Source: Letharia columbiana (Eukaryota > Ascomycota > Lecanoromycetes > Lecanorales > Parmeliaceae). Taken from it: a stretch of 64,000 nucleotides of DNA. Positions 14,103 to 23,922 of this stretch are shown in pieces. The notes beneath the pieces are model-generated. The model searched no databases and had not been told where the DNA came from. It saw only the letters and a program-made list of their open reading frames with translations. The DNA is taken from assembly GCF_014066305.1 (NCBI RefSeq), contig NW_023501069.1:62001-126000 (forward strand). The letters are read 5' to 3'. Each line of letters begins with the position of its first letter. Position 1 is the first letter of the stretch. The position numbers and the translations under genes were made by a program.

Positions 14103-16557
14103 TCAGACTAGGCAGATGTTGTGGTCGGGCGAAGGTTCGTGGATGTTGTGCGGCCTTACTTTCATATAGTCAGAACCCTTCTCATCGTAATCTTGACGAG
14201 TCACGAGAGCTTGCCTAAAGGTCGGCTCCCTAGACCATTGAGCTGCGCCTCTCCAGGCGTCAAGCAACGGGTCGTTCGCCTGGCGGAGATGCATTGCGGC
14301 ATCTATAGGTAGGACAGCGCGCAACTCCTCGTTGAGTCTGTCATCAAATCCCGCGAAAAGCGTGTTACCTCCCGTGAGGAAAACATCCCTGAGAATGTTG
14401 TTGCGATCTTGTGGTTTGCCCATCCCGTGGTTGACCATGTCGGCAGCGATATCGATGATGCCTGCCTGATCAAGACCTGCTATAGCAGGTTGGAAGACCA
14501 CCTCGGGCACGCGAATCCTTTCCACGTTGAGATGCAACTGATGAATTTCCTGCTGGCTTTCCGGGTCAAAAGGCCATGGACCACGTCGAAAAGCATGCAT
14601 GAGACTTGTTGTCCAGTCCATCTGAGCAGCCATAGTATTGCGCTCGTTGAATCCAGGATCATACTTTAGCAGCTGTGCTTCCACGTTCTTCATTTCTGCA
14701 TCAAGGTCTTCTTCCTCCTCATCCTCACTTTGCTCACCCATCGCAACAGTGCGATAGACCCCCCAATCTTCATCATTTGCGCCGAAATTGTCATCGTCGC
14801 CACCTCGCCGACGCTTTCTGCCGGGCGCATCTGAGGCCAGGTTTGCGAGTGTTTTCATACGCATCTGGCTGGCAAGTGATTTACGGTTGCCGAGATCTGC
14901 CTTTTGTCTGTCTCTATCTTTGATCTTTTGGAGTAGAGCCTGCAAGTGAATTATCAGCACACAAGAATTCCTAGCGTTCTCCGGTCTGTAACGTGTCTCA
15001 CCGTTCTCGCGACTCTCCGATCCTCTAACCACCCGTCAAGGTCTTTGCTGCGGCGCTCGTCATCGAGTCTCTCTTCCTCTGCTACACGGGCTCTTTCTTG
15101 CTCCTTTTCGACCTTTGCCCTTGCACGAGCTTCCACGCCTGACTTTAACAATCGTTGATGTCTCTTTTGTCTCAACCCTGCCTCATCCAGCTCTTCGTCC
15201 GCTATGTCAAGCAGTGGAAAGTTAACTCCTTCCTCCTCCTCAACGACGTCTGGAACACCGAGGTCCTTGTTCCTGGCTTTTCGTACAGATTTCTCCATGT
15301 CTTTGATTATCTTGTCTAGTTGGGCTTCATCTCTGAACTCATCCTCATCGAGCAAGCGTTTCGTCTCCTTTTTCGTTTGACCCACCAGGCGCTGCTGAAG
15401 ATCTTTGTAGTACTCCAATTCCTGTTCTTTCTGCACAAGCTTTTCCAATCTCATTTTTGCCGCTTGCTCTTGTAGTCTCTTTCCGCCCTCCCTTTTCCGT
15501 TCGGCGATTCGTGCAAGTTCTTCCTCACTCTTCTCCACAACAACGTGCTCAGTGAAAGGGTACTGTATAATATGGTCTCGGCTCTCCAAACCGGTCCAGT
15601 CCAGGAAGCCCCTCATCTCCTTGTCGAAACTTTGAGAGACATAGCAATGCTCACGAACCACATGTTGCGCCTGATAGTCGGTGACTTTACTGGGGAAGCT
15701 CGGATACTTCAATCTCAACAGTTTCAGCAAATACTCAGCGCCTTGAGATCCTCCCCAATTCAGCCGCGACACGCTGGACATAATAGGCTTCGAGTTCAAG
15801 ACAGGGATTACGTGTGTCGAGGAGTGCGAGGATGATATGATAAGTCCGCTGTTTCCTTTATTGAACTTATACGAGAAGAGCGAATCGATGCCGTAAACCA
15901 GCGAGGGCGCGTGGTAGCATTCGAATAAAAGCTCATTCATAGCTGCATAAAGTCAGTGTTCATCTGTACAAGTGAGCTCAACGGTTGGCACGTACTCTTC
16001 CTTGAATAGCCCAGATTGGCAACGGGTTCCGTCATGAGAACAGGTCTTCCGATGCCTCCGTTCTCTCCCTCAACTCCTAGATTCACAAATATGTTATCCA
16101 GCACACCTTCCATGACGTCCCAATTGCCCACAATACTGGTCCCAGGTTCGAAAGCGTTCCGTATCTGACCCCTTGTGGTAGCGTCTGCATACGCATTGTA
16201 ACCCACGTATGAGACGGTCCTGTTGTATTTTCGGTCTCGATATCGAGCAACATCTGCCGGAAATGATATTCGAGGGATTGTATCGAAAGACCAACCAGCA
16301 CGTACAAGACTGGAGCCTCGAGGGAAATCAGCACAAAGTCCCCAAACAGTTGTATGCTTTGGATGCTTACCATTGTCAATGACTATCGCTGTCTCGGCAA
16401 CGCTTTGAGCATAGGCTTCGGAGGGAGTTGGTTGGTAGCCCTTGAAGGGCGGTTCGATGGCGTACCATGTACGTGGAGGCGGTTTGGAAGACTTTTGGCC
16501 ATTGGTAACCTCGGTTGTAAGGACCGGCTCCACGTAGCGACTAGAGGTGATGGTCAT
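14103..16557 (-). CDS. arp5: Actin-related protein Arp5 (INO80 complex)
   Basis: Exons 16557-15996, 15942-15002 and 14939-14103 encode 779 aa, close to the length of yeast Arp5 (755). The actin fold is split as in Arp5. The N-terminal lobe holds AIVIDNGKHPKHTTVWG (nucleotide-binding loop), VSYVGYNAY and the GRPVLMTEPVANLGYSRK(T)MNELLFECY segment. A long charged coiled-coil insertion follows (about residues 300-600, rich in EELARIAERKREGGKRLQEQ-type sequence). The C-terminal lobe has DVFLTGGNTLFAGFDDRL near residue 686 and ends HNICLV. Arp5 pairs with Ies6 and couples the INO80 ATPase to nucleosome sliding in the nucleus. The ies6 gene lies just downstream of dad4 in this window. Intron 1 (donor GTACGT) and intron 2 (donor GTGAGA) are short and canonical. 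Confidence 0.93.
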
Positions 16558-16726
16558 GATGGAGTGTGAATTTGCCTTGTCTCAGGAGCCTTTGTATGGA
16601 CGCAGTATGAAATATGTCTGCGTGAACGAGGTTGCGCAATATCATTCGGTAAATGTGAAGTGGAAATCCGACTGCTTAGGTTGGCTCGGGTAGTATAATC
16701 TACAGGCGCAGTCGGCTTCCACGTCA

Positions 16727-16754
16727 ATCATCATTATTATCATCATCATCATCA
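16727..16754. repeat. Trinucleotide microsatellite (ATC/ATT)n
   Basis: A short run of TCA/ATT/ATC triplets lies between the arp5 start and the dad4 stop, outside coding sequence. Likely length-variable; no function inferred. Confidence 0.7.
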
Positions 16755-16809
16755 GTGGTTTCAGTGTCAGTCTTGACTTCAATTTTCATTACTACAGTAC
16801 GGTTGTACG

Positions 16810-17296
16810 CTATGATGGGTCTTGGAGGCTGTCCGTGGCTGTAGGCGAAATCGAGATCAATGCTTTTTATACCAGGCAGCCCGACAAGTGACATGCGTTC
16901 TTACCTTCAAGGTGAAAGAGCACATTGGATCGATAGTTTTTAAACATCTGAGCAACAAGTTCGACATTCATGTTTAGGATGTTGATCTCCTGGGGTTAAA
17001 ATGGTACCTGCATTAGTGCAAGATTCGACGAGGCAAGCTGGCAGCGAGACCGAGTATCATACCTGAAGGTTTTTATTCAGTACCATTACGGCTTCGTTGA
17101 GTTTCTCCTGGGATAATTCATGAGTATATACCATCGAGAGACAAAGTTCTGACTGTTACTTACGACGTTGGTGATGATGCGCGTGAGAAGCAGGCTCTGC
17201 TGATGCTCGTGGGGGCTTTCCTACTATTGATCAGCGAGGCGATCAGGTATTAAACGACATTGCGTTCAAGACACGTACCATAGCTCTAAGTCCCAT
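16810..17296 (-). CDS. dad4: DASH complex subunit Dad4
   Basis: A very small gene with five exons: 17296-17279, 17220-17164, 17107-17063, 16989-16905 and 16838-16810. All four introns are GT-AG. The protein is 77 aa from the first ATG (MGLRAM...) or 72 aa from the second ATG at 17281, which matches the usual Dad4 start (M-E-S-P-H-E-H-Q-Q). The body [31 protein letters not shown] and [18 protein letters not shown] is nearly canonical for Dad4. Dad4 is a small helical subunit of the DASH/Dam1 ring that couples kinetochores to spindle microtubules. No exon exceeds 85 nt, so plain ORF searches miss it. It is divergent from ies6 across about 215 bp. Confidence 0.95.
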
Positions 17297-17511
17297 ACGC
17301 TCCTATCTCATTGCTGCGTGTCGGGATGGCTGGCTGATAGCTCGCTCGACTACGAGTGTTTGAATGAACGCGTTTCGTGGATCCCACCATTTGTAACTTA
17401 TCTAGCGCCGAGCTTCTCTTGTGTAAAGTATGATGTATCTAATAAAAGACCTGGATTGACCTTCAGCTTACCTCCCAACTTCCCTTACTGCATTTGTACC
17501 ACAATCTATCT
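17297..17511. promoter_or_regulatory. Shared divergent promoter of dad4 and ies6
   Basis: Only 215 bp separate the two start codons, so both promoters must lie in or overlap this stretch. No TATA box at a convincing position was seen. The pyrimidine-rich AACTTCCCTTACTG stretch lies just before the ies6 start. Confidence 0.5.
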
Positions 17512-18084
17512 ATGGCTCCAACAACACCGTCTACAGACGACTCGCATCAGCAGCTTCTGGATCAGCTTGACTTGACACTTAAGCCGCGACCCTTTCGCAA
17601 TTCTCAATGGAAGCCTTCGCAGCGCCGTAACAAGAATATCAAGCAAATAGTGGCCGAGGCTGCTCGCAAAGAGGCATCAGTCATGGCCACACACGACAAC
17701 AGCGGCTCTTCTACCCCAAATCTGCAAAGCTCTGCCATAGAAACCGGAGCAGCAACGCCGGTACCTTTATACGGCATGTTCACACACTCCAACATATCAC
17801 AAGCAGCTCAAAATCTGTCTACAATGGTACTCGAAAGGAATCTGCAAGCCTCTCTTTCTTCTGGGCCAGTAGCTACTTACACGAACATCGAGTCTGCTCC
17901 GTCACTGCATCCAGCGCACCAGAAACACTACTGCGACATCACTGGCTTGCCGGCCCCTTATACGGATCCGAAGTCCAGACTTCGATATCACAACAAGGAG
18001 GTGTTCGATGTTGTCCGACACCTACCTCAGGGGGCGGCGGAGAGATACTTGGAAGCGCGAGAAGCCCACGTCGTACTCAAATGA
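17512..18084 (+). CDS. ies6: INO80 complex subunit Ies6 (YL1 C-terminal domain)
   Basis: Single-exon gene, 190 aa, starting at the ATG in CTATGGCTCC. The first 135 residues are mostly low complexity but include a conserved basic patch (RPFRNSQWKPSQRRNKNIKQ) typical of Ies6. Residues 139-190 form the YL1_C domain: HYCDITGLPAPYTDPKSRLR, YHNKEVFDVVRHLP and a C-terminal helix (AAERYLEAREAHVVLK). Yeast Ies6 is 166 aa. Ies6 forms a stable dimer with Arp5 and is needed for INO80 remodelling. The domain also occurs in SWR1 subunit YL1/Swc2, but that protein is far longer and acidic, so Ies6 is preferred. Confidence 0.92.
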   Translation: MAPTTPSTDDSHQQLLDQLDLTLKPRPFRNSQWKPSQRRNKNIKQIVAEAARKEASVMATHDNSGSSTPNLQSSAIETGAATPVPLYGMFTHSNISQAAQNLSTMVLERNLQASLSSGPVATYTNIESAPSLHPAHQKHYCDITGLPAPYTDPKSRLRYHNKEVFDVVRHLPQGAAERYLEAREAHVVLK

Positions 18085-18700
18085 TCTAGCTGAAGACACG
18101 TCCTGCTCAGAGGAAGCCCAACCACCAATGCCCGGATAATTGAGTTGTTCGGCCAACAAAGTCAAGCCTATTCCACCCATCTTGCCCCTCTCGGTGCAAG
18201 ACTCAAGAATACGCTCCGGCTTAATCGTGACCAATTTGTATTCGCCAGCTTGACGGTCTACCGATGATCCCATGGAGGAGAACAGGGTATCAGTTACAGA
18301 ATCCAAAGATTGCTGTTGTCAAAGCGTTGGGTGACAAAAAAACATCGCATGGTGTAGTTGATTTGCTACTGTAGCATTGCTGCATTATGAATGGGCCTCA
18401 GTGGGCAAGGGTTTGTAAAGTTAGTTGAAACAAGTCGACGATAGCTTAAAAGTGAGGACCATGATCGGTGCATTGGAGCAGCACCATGCGAATTCCTTGA
18501 CTTGTCATTGTGAATTTCGATGGTCTGCATGAAAGTTGGCTTGATGCTCGGATTTTCATAAAAATCTCTACGATTTCTTGCCTACATATCGAGCTGGGGA
18601 TGGCAGAAAATTTGTGATATGGCGCCGCAGGGGAAAAAGCTGAAATGTATAGAGGTCTGCACCGAAAGTCCTGCACATGCGCTAAAACTCTTGGCATTCT
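18085..18700. other. Intergenic region downstream of ies6
   Basis: About 600 bp of normal composition between ies6 and the AT-rich block. A 95-codon minus-strand ORF overlaps its left end and the ies6 3' end but has no family resemblance. Nothing else recognised. Confidence 0.4.
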
Positions 18701-20350
18701 TGGCAAATATTCTCAATATCTTAAATATCAATACTTTGCATAGTAGCGATATCAATCTTGCTATATATGATATATCATATATAATACATAGTAGCGATGT
18801 TACTGCATATATACGAGATATATAATTACGATATTACTATATATATTATAGCGATAGCGCGATATTAATATTTATATACTTACGCTAATAAGAAAATAGA
18901 GGAATAGAGAGAGAATATAAAGAATTTTAGTATATATTTAGTATATATCTAGTATAGTAAGTAGTATCTTCTTATTACTCTTTAATTTTAATATATTTAA
19001 TACTTAGAGCATTAATTATAACAACGAATTAGACTTTAAATACTTACTTTAGCCGAATATAATATTATAGCGAAGGTCGTTACACTATTATAGAAGTCTC
19101 TTATTAGATCGTTAATCGCCTAAAATAATAAGCCCGTAACAGAGGATATAACCCTATCGTATCCAAAAGCTTTATTATCGTATATATCCGATACCCCTAG
19201 TCTAAACGACTCTCTATTATTACGCCCGAGCTTAAGAGTGCTATTTTAGCCGCTATACGAAAGGATCGCTATGGCCATGAAAAACCTCTTTATGCTAGCT
19301 ACTAAGTAGAAATCTCCTTAATAATAATTCTACGAGTACTTAAACGTAATAACTTTTATCAATCAAAATTTATTAAAAAACCGCCTCTTTCGACAGCTTA
19401 AATGAAAGCTCGTTATTAATTCGCTTTACGATATAAAGACTAGATTATAGAGAACTAAAAGAATATAATCTGAATCGACGAGACTAGTATAGTCTTAAAC
19501 TCTCGATAAGATGAATACGATAATAGCGTTAGCCCGATAAGATCTATATTAAGTCTACTATTCGACGTCGTTTCTAGACGCTATAGGTTTATATTTTGGG
19601 TATTTTCATACGATAAGGGTTTATATTATATTTAAAAGGTCGAAATAATAGTCGAAAAGAAGGAATATACTTAGAAACTAGCTACTATTAATAAGGTCTT
19701 AAAGTCTAAGGCTAAATTGCAGTGAGAACTTTAAATCGATATAAGACGTATAGGCTTACGCAATCTTCCTAGCGTAAAGTCTTAGTAAGGTTTATAGTAG
19801 AAATTAGAAAAGTTACTATTATAGAAGAAAGGAAATTAACTAATATCGCTATTGAAGGATCTTTTATATATATTTCTCTAAATTCTTCGCTTCTTTCGCT
19901 AATTAGTATAGATTCTTCTTTTATTACTTCTAAAATTTATCTAGAAATATAAAGAGATAGATCTAATATAGTAGTTATAAAAGATAAGCCTTAGCTTATA
20001 TCTTAAAGTTTTAGAAATTAATCTTTATATCTATAGATATACTTAGATTATCATAATATGAAACTCGTTAAATCTAAACTATATTGAGTTATATTAGCCT
20101 TAAATAAAGCGATATACTATTCGAAATAATCTATCAACGACTTAAAAGGGCTAAAAGTATAAACTTATTACTAAAATATGCTTTTATAAGAGAGGATTCG
20201 AAGTGGATAGAACGTATATCTAGTATATTATCGAAGTTATTCTTTGAAGGCGTAACGAGTATGGAGTCGTTTTAAAGGGTATACGATTATATATTTAAAT
20301 AAGCGAGCTAATGGTTATACGTAGTTATATAAAGAATTATCAAGAAAATG
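18700..20350. repeat. AT-rich RIP block 2
   Basis: A 1.65 kb AT-rich insert between ies6 and got1. Its left part (18.7-18.9 kb) is made of TAGTAGCGATATT-like and ATATAT repeats. The remainder is the decayed Tc1/mariner transposase annotated separately. The mutation load is lower than in blocks 1 and 3, since some TG/CA dinucleotides survive. Confidence 0.8.
19060..20330 (+). pseudogene. RIP-decayed Tc1/mariner-type transposase
   Basis: Plus-strand translation through stops matches the fungal Tc1/mariner transposase layout. First comes an HTH part (ITPELKSAILAAIRKDRYGH, then VEISL..ILRVLKRNNFYQ). Next is KKPPLSTA-x-MKARY-x-FALRYKD, followed by IDETSIV with the first catalytic Asp, then FxFWxxSYDKGLYYI, a Glu/Lys-rich linker, a decayed (G)ID-x-YRY and VV-x-KDKP with the second Asp position. 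Most Trp, Gln, Cys and His positions are now stops, Tyr or Ile. The copy is dead. Clear terminal inverted repeats were not found. Confidence 0.75.
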
Positions 20351-20414
20351 GCTATTCAAGAAATTTGTCAAATTGCCGGAGAATCCAAGAATCCAGGTTT
20401 TGATGTGGACTTTT

Positions 20415-20437
20415 CCTCTGTACGTACTGTACAGAGG
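20415..20437. repeat. 9-bp inverted repeat near the edge of AT block 2
   Basis: CCTCTGTAC and GTACAGAGG flank a 5-nt spacer just beyond the decayed transposase. It could be a solo end, an excision footprint or a small hairpin in the got1 promoter. No function assigned. Confidence 0.4.
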
Positions 20438-20621
20438 TAAATGAGCTAGTATAAGACTAATACTAGCCTCCTATCTGTTTCGAAAACCGAATGCAGGGTT
20501 TGACAACGTGTTTTTGAAGATTTGACCGCATTAAGAGCTATTATAAGTTGTCAATGTTCGATGATTTAGATTCGATCGAATACTTGAGACCTCGTCACCA
20601 CATACCTGCGAGATGCCTACC

Positions 20622-21294
20622 ATGTGGCTCTCAGATTCACAAAGTTAGTCTACACGACAGATTTCCAAAGCTTCCCCAAGAGCTACCAGTATCTCGACCC
20701 CAAACTTTGCACAATCAGCGCTGATGTTTCCGTTTGCACACAGAAGTCGGAGTCGCCTTCTGCTCAGGTGGTAGGTAGGGTCACTGAGTTTGCCAGTTTC
20801 TCGCGCTAGTGGTCTGATAATAGGTTTAGGGGGATTCTTTCTAGTTGGGGGAGTGATCATGTTTTTCGATAGAGCCATGTGCGTCTTCAGCATTTCCCGA
20901 ACTCAACAGAAAAAAAGCTCATGTCAGGCAGGCTGGCCATGGGCAATGTACGAGGCGGCAACTTCCAGATAAGACCTAATTAATCATCCGCGAACAGATC
21001 CTCTTTCTCCTTGGTCTTACCCTTATAATCGGCCTACAAAAGACAGCAGTCTTCTTCGCTCGGCGTCAGAAATTGAAGGGAACGGCTGCGTTCGCGGCAG
21101 GAATCATACTCATAGTTCTACGATGGCCCCTAGTGGGCTTCCTAATTGAATTGTACGGGATATTTGTGCTCTTTGGTGACTTTTTTTCAACAATCGGTGG
21201 ATTTGCCGGAAACATCCCCGTGGTGGGACCGTACATACAGCAGGCGCTAGTCAGAGCTGGAGGAGGGCGGAGGAATGCAGAATTGCCTGTATGA
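20622..21294 (+). CDS. got1: Golgi transport protein Got1
   Basis: Exons 20622-20643, 20744-20767, 20824-20878, 20932-20947 and 20998-21294 give 137 aa, against 138 for yeast Got1. The protein starts MWLSDSQKVGVAF as in yeast (MWLTEAQKFGVAF). Four hydrophobic segments follow: GGFFLVGGVIMFFDRAMLAM, ILFLLGLTLIIGLQKTAVFF, AAFAAGIILIVLRWPLVGFL and ELYGIFVLFGDFFSTIG. The family signature RRQKLKGT sits between segments two and three. Got1 is a small tetraspan protein of ER/Golgi vesicles that assists COPII and Golgi transport. The 24-nt and 16-nt exons were placed by frame and family match; each has canonical AG/GT borders. Confidence 0.92.
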
Positions 21295-21599
21295 ATACGC
21301 AGGACGTGGCAAACCTTGGGACCCAGCAAAACTTCGACATGGAAGGCGCTGCCCATTAGAACGGAGCGGTCACGGGCTTGTGAGTGGGGAGAGCTATCCA
21401 ACTCCCAGATTGAAATATGAGGAGCTGACAACGCGTCGGTTGCATGGACGATGGCGACACGATCGGACGCAATGAAGAGCTTGTGATATGGTGAAGCAGA
21501 GGCCCCGTTCCATTCATCTGTCGAACCCCCTGTCCTCAGAGAGGAATGCAAGTAAAGTACAGCTTCATAATGGCATTAAGGGAGACGATGTGTGAATGC
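21295..21599. other. Convergent 3' intergenic region got1/profilin
   Basis: About 300 bp between converging stop codons. It presumably holds the two 3' UTRs; nothing specific seen. Confidence 0.4.
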
Positions 21600-22294
21600 T
21601 TAGTAGCCGACCCCCATGAGATAATCGCCAAGCTGCTCCACTGTGTTCGTTGCTTGTCCTGGTTGTACTGTCTCTGGGTAATGGGTGACAAGGATCGCTT
21701 GATGCGTCTTAACAATCACTATCCCCTCCTTTCCCTATGTGGCAGTCAGCTCCAATTTGCAACCATGACCTCCCATGTAAATTTGTAATGCACCTTCTTG
21801 CCATACACACTCTTTTCATCCGCCTTTATCGTCATGTATTTCTCACCTGCGATGCGAAAGCCACCACTTTGGATCTTCTTGACGTCTGATGTGTCCGAGT
21901 ACGAAGCAATGACCTCTTTTATTTCCGCCGGCGAAACCTGAGGGCATCGTCAATCTTCGAGTTCAGCCCCAGGGTTCCTTCCACATGCTACCTTCCCGAG
22001 TTAAACCCGGGGCTTTGAACGGATGTATAGAGTATGTGGGCGGACGGAGAAGAGATTGTCGACGTACTGTAAAGCCGTGGGACGAGGCCCAGACGCTAGT
22101 CCCTTGTGTGTTGAAAATGGCAGCCCTGTCGAGATTCCCAGTTCCCACCAAACTACCAAATCTCCATCAGTATCCGGAAGAGCGGAAGATGTTGTCATAT
22201 GTGAAGGTACCTGGTATCAACATATGCTTTGATGGCAGTGAGTCAGCGAGACCGTGGAACGAGACAGGTAGACCGACTGACCTTGCCACGACAT
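21600..22294 (-). CDS. Profilin
   Basis: Exons 22294-22282, 22226-22211, 22152-22068, 21937-21794 and 21734-21600 give 130 aa, a normal fungal profilin length. It begins MSWQAYVDTSLVGTGNLDRA, the canonical N-terminus whose Trp and Tyr help bind poly-proline. It continues AAIFNTQGTSVWASSHGFTV, KIQSGGFRIAGEKYM, ADEKSVYGKKGKEGIVIVKT (actin-contact strand) and ends LGDYLMGVGY. Profilin binds monomeric actin, speeds nucleotide exchange and feeds formin-driven filament growth. The first two exons are only 13 and 16 nt, a feature that often defeats gene finders. All introns are GT-AG. Confidence 0.96.
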
Positions 22295-22794
22295 GCTTGA
22301 TCAATAGCGGAGCTTCGAATGCGGCAGATGCTAGCGATAATTGAGAGGAGTCAAGGAGGGTTACAATGGTCGGAATGGTTCGGTGGGATGGTATTTTGGC
22401 GGAAAGAAGAGGTAGTAAGTAGTATGATGTGATGGAGCCCAGTGGGGTTGCTAAAAAACAATGGCCAAGTGACCCCGCCAAGAACGCACATCCTCTGTTT
22501 CATCCTTTTTCACCTTTTGCCTTCCACCTTTCTCCGTTCTCCTTTCTCCAATCTTTGATACCGAGGACTGAGCTGCTACCTTGCGACTAGACCCGACTAC
22601 CTTGGATTTCTACAAACAACTGAACGGAGTAGGAGTGCAGTAGATTAGAATGAAGCACTTGCTTATCGCCGAGCGGAACGGAATAAGGGAGTATATCAAG
22701 GTTAACTCCTTTGGCGGCTAGCCTTCGCTACTGTGTTCCGTATCAGGCTGCGTACCCCTAATTGCATTAATCCTTGAGAAAAAAAAAATTCCCA
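22295..22794. promoter_or_regulatory. Profilin upstream region
   Basis: About 500 bp upstream of the profilin start. It contains a marked pyrimidine tract on the plus strand at 22.50-22.56 kb (purine-rich on the profilin coding strand), common in strongly expressed fungal genes. An A-run precedes the MITE on the right. No defined operator seen. Confidence 0.4.
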
Positions 22795-23252
22795 CAGTTC
22801 TGGCACACCCCAAAATCAAAAATCAAAAATTTCAATTTTTCTGTATAGGTCCACAACCACAATTAATTATAATCTGGAAAATCTCAAATTTAATAAATAG
22901 AGTGTAGTTAGATTATAAAATTCTTAAAAGTTTAAATTAGTCGTTATATTGTAAAAGAGAATAATAACGAATTTTACGAAGTACTCTTGACAGCTTTAGA
23001 ATAGCCGAGGTAAAAAAAAAAAACCTTGGCATTTCTTCAGATGATTTTTCAACGCACCCTCGGCAATGTCAAATCAACATTTTACTATTTTACTTACGTT
23101 CTATAAATTAAATTTTTTAGATACTTTAATAATAAATACTTGGGTGTATAAAGTATATATTTTATAAGTCTTAGACTATAATTAATCGTGGTTGTGAACC
23201 TATACAGAAAATTGAACTTTTGATTTTTGATTTTTGAGGGTGGGAGAACTTG
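22795..23252. mobile_element. MITE-like element with about 75-bp terminal inverted repeats
   Basis: The left arm (about 22796-22875) and right arm (about 23173-23250) are imperfect inverted copies. Both contain CAAAAATCAAAA runs, TTTCTGTATAGGT, CACAACCAC and ATTAATTATA. Arm differences are largely C/T or G/A. The interior is AT-rich with no ORF and includes a GCCGAGG / CCTTGGC pair around an A-run. Length is about 455 bp. Consistent with a non-autonomous DNA transposon partly hit by RIP. A clear target-site duplication could not be fixed. Confidence 0.75.
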
Positions 23253-23922
23253 CAAATTTTTGCAATCAGGGGTAAGACGGTGAGACGGTAGGTAGGAAGA
23301 TTGATGTTTGTGCGCTGAAACTTGTTCCGCGGTTTCGCACTGGTCCTTCCTTGTATCATCATTATTATTATTCGTTTTCCCACGAGCAGGGTTTCCCACG
23401 CAACATTCTCCGCCCTTCTTACGAGGCTTGTCTAATGTGAATCTTGATGTTGCTTTGTAATTTTATAGAGTACCGCCGAGCGTAAGCCCAAAAGCCCAAA
23501 TCCTAGCTCGGCTAACACAGGCGTTGTTTCACCTTGGTGAAAAAAAATGAAGCACATCATCTCATTCGCAGCGTTCCGCTTTCTCATCTTAGCGATAGGG
23601 CTCCCATCCTTGAGCACCAATGATATTTTGAACCAAACCTTTTTCAGGAAATGAAAGCTCAATGTGCCCAAGATTGTGCGTGGCGGGTGAGTGGGGAGAC
23701 AGAATCTTGACACCCGAGACCTCATCCTCCTCCTTCCCTACGTATCATCATCGTCCCTCCCTGTTGTTCATCCTGTTTTTTTCCTATCCCCTTCCGTCAC
23801 CGTATCTCCTTTCTTACGCCTTTCCTTCTATATCCAACTCTTTTGTATATAGCTTGTCTTTCTCTGTTGTCAGTTGGCCAGGTGCCATCAGGCTGTATCC
23901 CGCAAAGAAACTCTTTCGAAAG
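23253..23922. promoter_or_regulatory. Upstream region of the disordered fungal protein gene
   Basis: About 670 bp. The proximal part (23.72-23.84 kb) is a long CT-rich tract, typical of a core promoter and leader in filamentous fungi. The open frame extends upstream of the chosen start but this part looks like leader sequence. Confidence 0.45.

Noticed and set aside
18022..18306. Minus-strand ORF overlapping the ies6 3' end
   Set aside because: It starts at a non-ATG codon, overlaps a confident gene and shows no family motif.
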